Assembly: GCF_004365875.1 (NCBI RefSeq) | Contig: NZ_SODF01000001.1 | Location: 1,364,001 to 1,428,000 of the forward strand | From: Kribbella kalugense | GTDB taxonomy: Bacteria > Actinomycetota > Actinomycetes > Propionibacteriales > Kribbellaceae | Direction: 5' to 3' | DNA length: 64,000 bases | Shown here: piece after piece, positions 61,856-64,000 of the stretch | Layout: each line of letters opens with the position of its first letter | Position numbering within the stretch: the stretch's first letter is position 1 | Notes under the pieces: model-generated | What the model was told of the DNA's origin: nothing | What the model saw: only the letters and a program-made list of their open reading frames with translations | Database searches by the model: none | Made by a program: the position numbers and the translations under genes

Positions 61856-63939
61856 CAGACGTCGATGCGGTTTTCGTCCAGGTCGTAGGCGCCTTGGACG
61901 ATGAACTCCTTGCGGGGCGCGACGTCGTTGCCCATCAGAAGGTCGAAGACCTGGGCCGCGGCTTCGGCGTCGTCGACGGTGATCCGGCGCAGCGTCCGGT
62001 GACGTGGATCCATGGTGGTCTCCGCCAGCTGGTCGGCGTCCATCTCACCGAGGCCCTTGTAACGCTGCGGGGGCTCCTTCCAGCGGACGCCCTTCTTCAT
62101 CAGCTCGGCCGTCTTCCGCTGGTGCTCCGCGTCGCTGTACGTGTACAGGTACTTGTCCTGGCCCTTTTTCGGGTTCGTCAGCTCGAACCGGTGCAGCGGC
62201 GGTACGGCGGTGTAGACCCGCCCCGCCTCCACCAGCGGCCGCATGTACCGGAAGAACAGGGTCGCGAGCAGACACCGGATGTGGGCGCCGTCGGAGTCGG
62301 CGTCCGCCATGAAGATGATCTTCCCGTACCGCGCCTGCTCCAGCTCGAACGTCCGGCCGGAGCCGGCGCCGACGACCTGGATGATCGATGCGCACTCGAG
62401 GTTCTTCAGCATGTCGCCGACGGACGCCTTCTGCACGTTCAGGATCTTGCCGCGGATCGGCAGCAGCGCCTGGAACTCCGAGCTCCGCGCGAGCTTCGCC
62501 GTACCGAGCGCCGAATCACCCTCGACGATGAACAGCTCGGACCGGTCGACATCGTTGCTGCGGCAGTCGGCCAGCTTCGCCGGCAGTGCCGACGACTCCA
62601 GCGCGGTCTTCCGCCGCTGCAGCTCCCGGTGCTGACGAGCGGCCACCCGAGTGCGTGACGCGGCGACAACCTTCTCCAGCACCGCCCGCGCTTGTGCCTT
62701 CTGCGCGGCCTTGGTCGAGGTCAGGAACGCCTCGAGCTCGGTCTGCACGACCTTCGCCACGATCCGCGAGGCCGCCGGCGTACCGAGGACCTCCTTGGTC
62801 TGGCCGTCGAACTGCGGCTCGGCCAGCCGAACCGTGACCACCGACGTCAGACCTTCGAGTACGTCGTCCTTGATGATCTCCTCGCCGCTCTTCAGCAGCC
62901 GGGTGCCATCAAGTGCGTTCGTGAAACTCTTCGACAGCGCGCGTTCGAATCCGCTGACGTGCGTCCCGCCCTTGGGCGTGGCGACGATGTTCACGAACGA
63001 CCGCAGCTCGGTCTCGTACCCGTCGCCCCAGCGCACCGCGATGTCGACTTCCAGGTCGCGCTCGACGTCCGACGGCGTCATGTGGCCGGCGTCGTCGAGC
63101 ATCGGCACGGTCTCGGTGAAGTGTCCTGTGCCAGACAGCCGGACCACGTCGGTGACCTTCTGGTCGGTCGCGAGGAACTCGCAGAACTCGCTGATCCCGC
63201 CGTCGTGCTTGAAGTGCTCCTCGGTGGTCTCGTCAGCGCGTTCGTCCCGGATCACCAGCTCGAGCCCCGGCACCAGGAACGACGTCTGCCGCGCCCGGGT
63301 GACCAGCTCGTCGTAGTTGAACGCCGCGTCCTTGGTGAAGACCTGCCGGTCCGCCCAGTACCGGATCCGGGTGCCGGTCACACCCTTCTTCGCCCGACCG
63401 GCCTTGCGCAGTCCCTTCGACGGCGTGAACGGGGCGTCCGCACCGTCGCCGTCGAACTCGCCCGCCACGCCACGCCGGAACGACGTGGTCCAGATCGTGC
63501 CACCGCGATCCACCTCGACGTCCAGCCGCGCGGACAGCGCGTTCACCACCGAGGCGCCGACACCGTGCAGACCGCCGGAGGCGTTGTACGACCCGCCGCC
63601 GAACTTGCCGCCGGCGTGCAGCTTGGTGAACACCACCTCGACACCGCTGAGCTTGGTCTTCGGCTCGATGTCGACCGGGATGCCGCGCGCGCGGTCGATC
63701 ACCTCGACCGAACCGTCCTTGTGCAGGACCACGTCGATCAGCTCACCGTGACCGGCGAGCGCCTCGTCGACGGCGTTGTCGATGATCTCCCACAGGCAGT
63801 GCATCAGACCGCGGCTGTCGGTCGACCCGATGTACATCCCGGGCCGTTTCCGGACCGCCTCGAGGCCTTCGAGGACAAGCAGATGGCGGGCGTTGTACGC
63901 CGGGTCGATCTCGGTACTGCGAGGCGTCGGGGCGGCCAC
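61855..63939 (-). CDS. parE: DNA topoisomerase IV subunit B (ParE)
   Basis: Type IIA topoisomerase B subunit of 694 residues. The GHKL ATPase domain has EIIDNAVDEALAGHG and GGLHGVGASVVNALS; the TOPRIM domain has EGDSALG and ADADSDGAHIRCLLATLF; the C-terminal segment ends at the expected YKGLGEMDADQLAETTMDP. It lacks the extra domain of proteobacterial GyrB. It starts at a GTG with AAGGAG 4 bp before it. Partner of the A subunit at 36347. Confidence 0.92.
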   Translation of the reverse strand: MAAPTPRSTEIDPAYNARHLLVLEGLEAVRKRPGMYIGSTDSRGLMHCLWEIIDNAVDEALAGHGELIDVVLHKDGSVEVIDRARGIPVDIEPKTKLSGVEVVFTKLHAGGKFGGGSYNASGGLHGVGASVVNALSARLDVEVDRGGTIWTTSFRRGVAGEFDGDGADAPFTPSKGLRKAGRAKKGVTGTRIRYWADRQVFTKDAAFNYDELVTRARQTSFLVPGLELVIRDERADETTEEHFKHDGGISEFCEFLATDQKVTDVVRLSGTGHFTETVPMLDDAGHMTPSDVERDLEVDIAVRWGDGYETELRSFVNIVATPKGGTHVSGFERALSKSFTNALDGTRLLKSGEEIIKDDVLEGLTSVVTVRLAEPQFDGQTKEVLGTPAASRIVAKVVQTELEAFLTSTKAAQKAQARAVLEKVVAASRTRVAARQHRELQRRKTALESSALPAKLADCRSNDVDRSELFIVEGDSALGTAKLARSSEFQALLPIRGKILNVQKASVGDMLKNLECASIIQVVGAGSGRTFELEQARYGKIIFMADADSDGAHIRCLLATLFFRYMRPLVEAGRVYTAVPPLHRFELTNPKKGQDKYLYTYSDAEHQRKTAELMKKGVRWKEPPQRYKGLGEMDADQLAETTMDPRHRTLRRITVDDAEAAAQVFDLLMGNDVAPRKEFIVQGAYDLDENRIDV

Positions 63940-64000
63940 TGGGCTCCTTCACTGGTTCACCACACTTACACAGACAGCCTATGCGGCCGGACCCCCAAAA

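Overview
The window is a high-GC actinobacterial chromosome segment with many GTG starts and tightly packed operons joined by ATGA or GTGA overlaps. Gene content (multi-domain GH10 xylanase, sugar ABC importers, LprG/P55-like pair, a Pat-like acetyltransferase, DUF5998) suits a soil actinomycete of the Nocardioidaceae/Kribbella type. The genus is inferred from style and content, not proven. There are no rRNA genes, no tRNA genes that I can recognise, no IS elements, no phage genes and no CRISPR array. No gene-free gap exceeds 300 bp; the largest are about 250 bp.

Layout. 0-2.2 kb: end of a sugar ABC importer operon. 2.4-8.7 kb: small metabolic and regulatory genes (VOC protein, TetR/SDR pair, DUF4185 protein, MarR/oxidoreductase pair, sulfurtransferase, thymidine kinase). 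8.8-10.4 kb: secreted subtilase. 10.4-18.3 kb: a glycopeptide-resistance-like cluster, vanS-vanR / vanY-vanK-vanZ / murF-small membrane ORF / vanH-vanA. 18.3-36.2 kb: housekeeping and transport genes (reductase, GNAT, phosphodiesterase, DUF5998, two ABC exporters, P1 peptidase, DUF2087, Pat-like protein, acyl-CoA synthetase, NarL-type two-component system). 36.3-46.5 kb: topoisomerase IV subunit A, an LprG/P55-like pair, sucrase/ferredoxin-like protein, carbonic anhydrase, a GntR-TetR fusion, a GNAT/hydrolase pair and a SigE-family sigma operon. 46.5-61.2 kb: a secreted peptidase C15-like protein, a LacI-governed xylan/oligosaccharide locus and a secreted prolyl dipeptidyl peptidase. 61.2-63.9 kb: HAD phosphatase and topoisomerase IV subunit B.

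The most interesting part is the van cluster. It encodes the sensor pair, the D-lactate dehydrogenase VanH, a VanA-type D-Ala-D-Lac ligase, a Fem-type branch enzyme (VanK), VanZ and a MurF. No vanX lies beside vanHA. The only M15-type peptidase has no signal peptide, so it may be the cytoplasmic D,D-peptidase that substitutes for VanX. Three promoters (vanYKZ, murF side, vanHA) share a 58-bp element with constant internal spacing, which would put all three transcripts under one activator, presumably VanR. Each element is followed at a fixed distance by an in-frame ATG or GTG, which suggests leaderless mRNAs. A partial copy of the element lies upstream of a GNAT gene outside the cluster.
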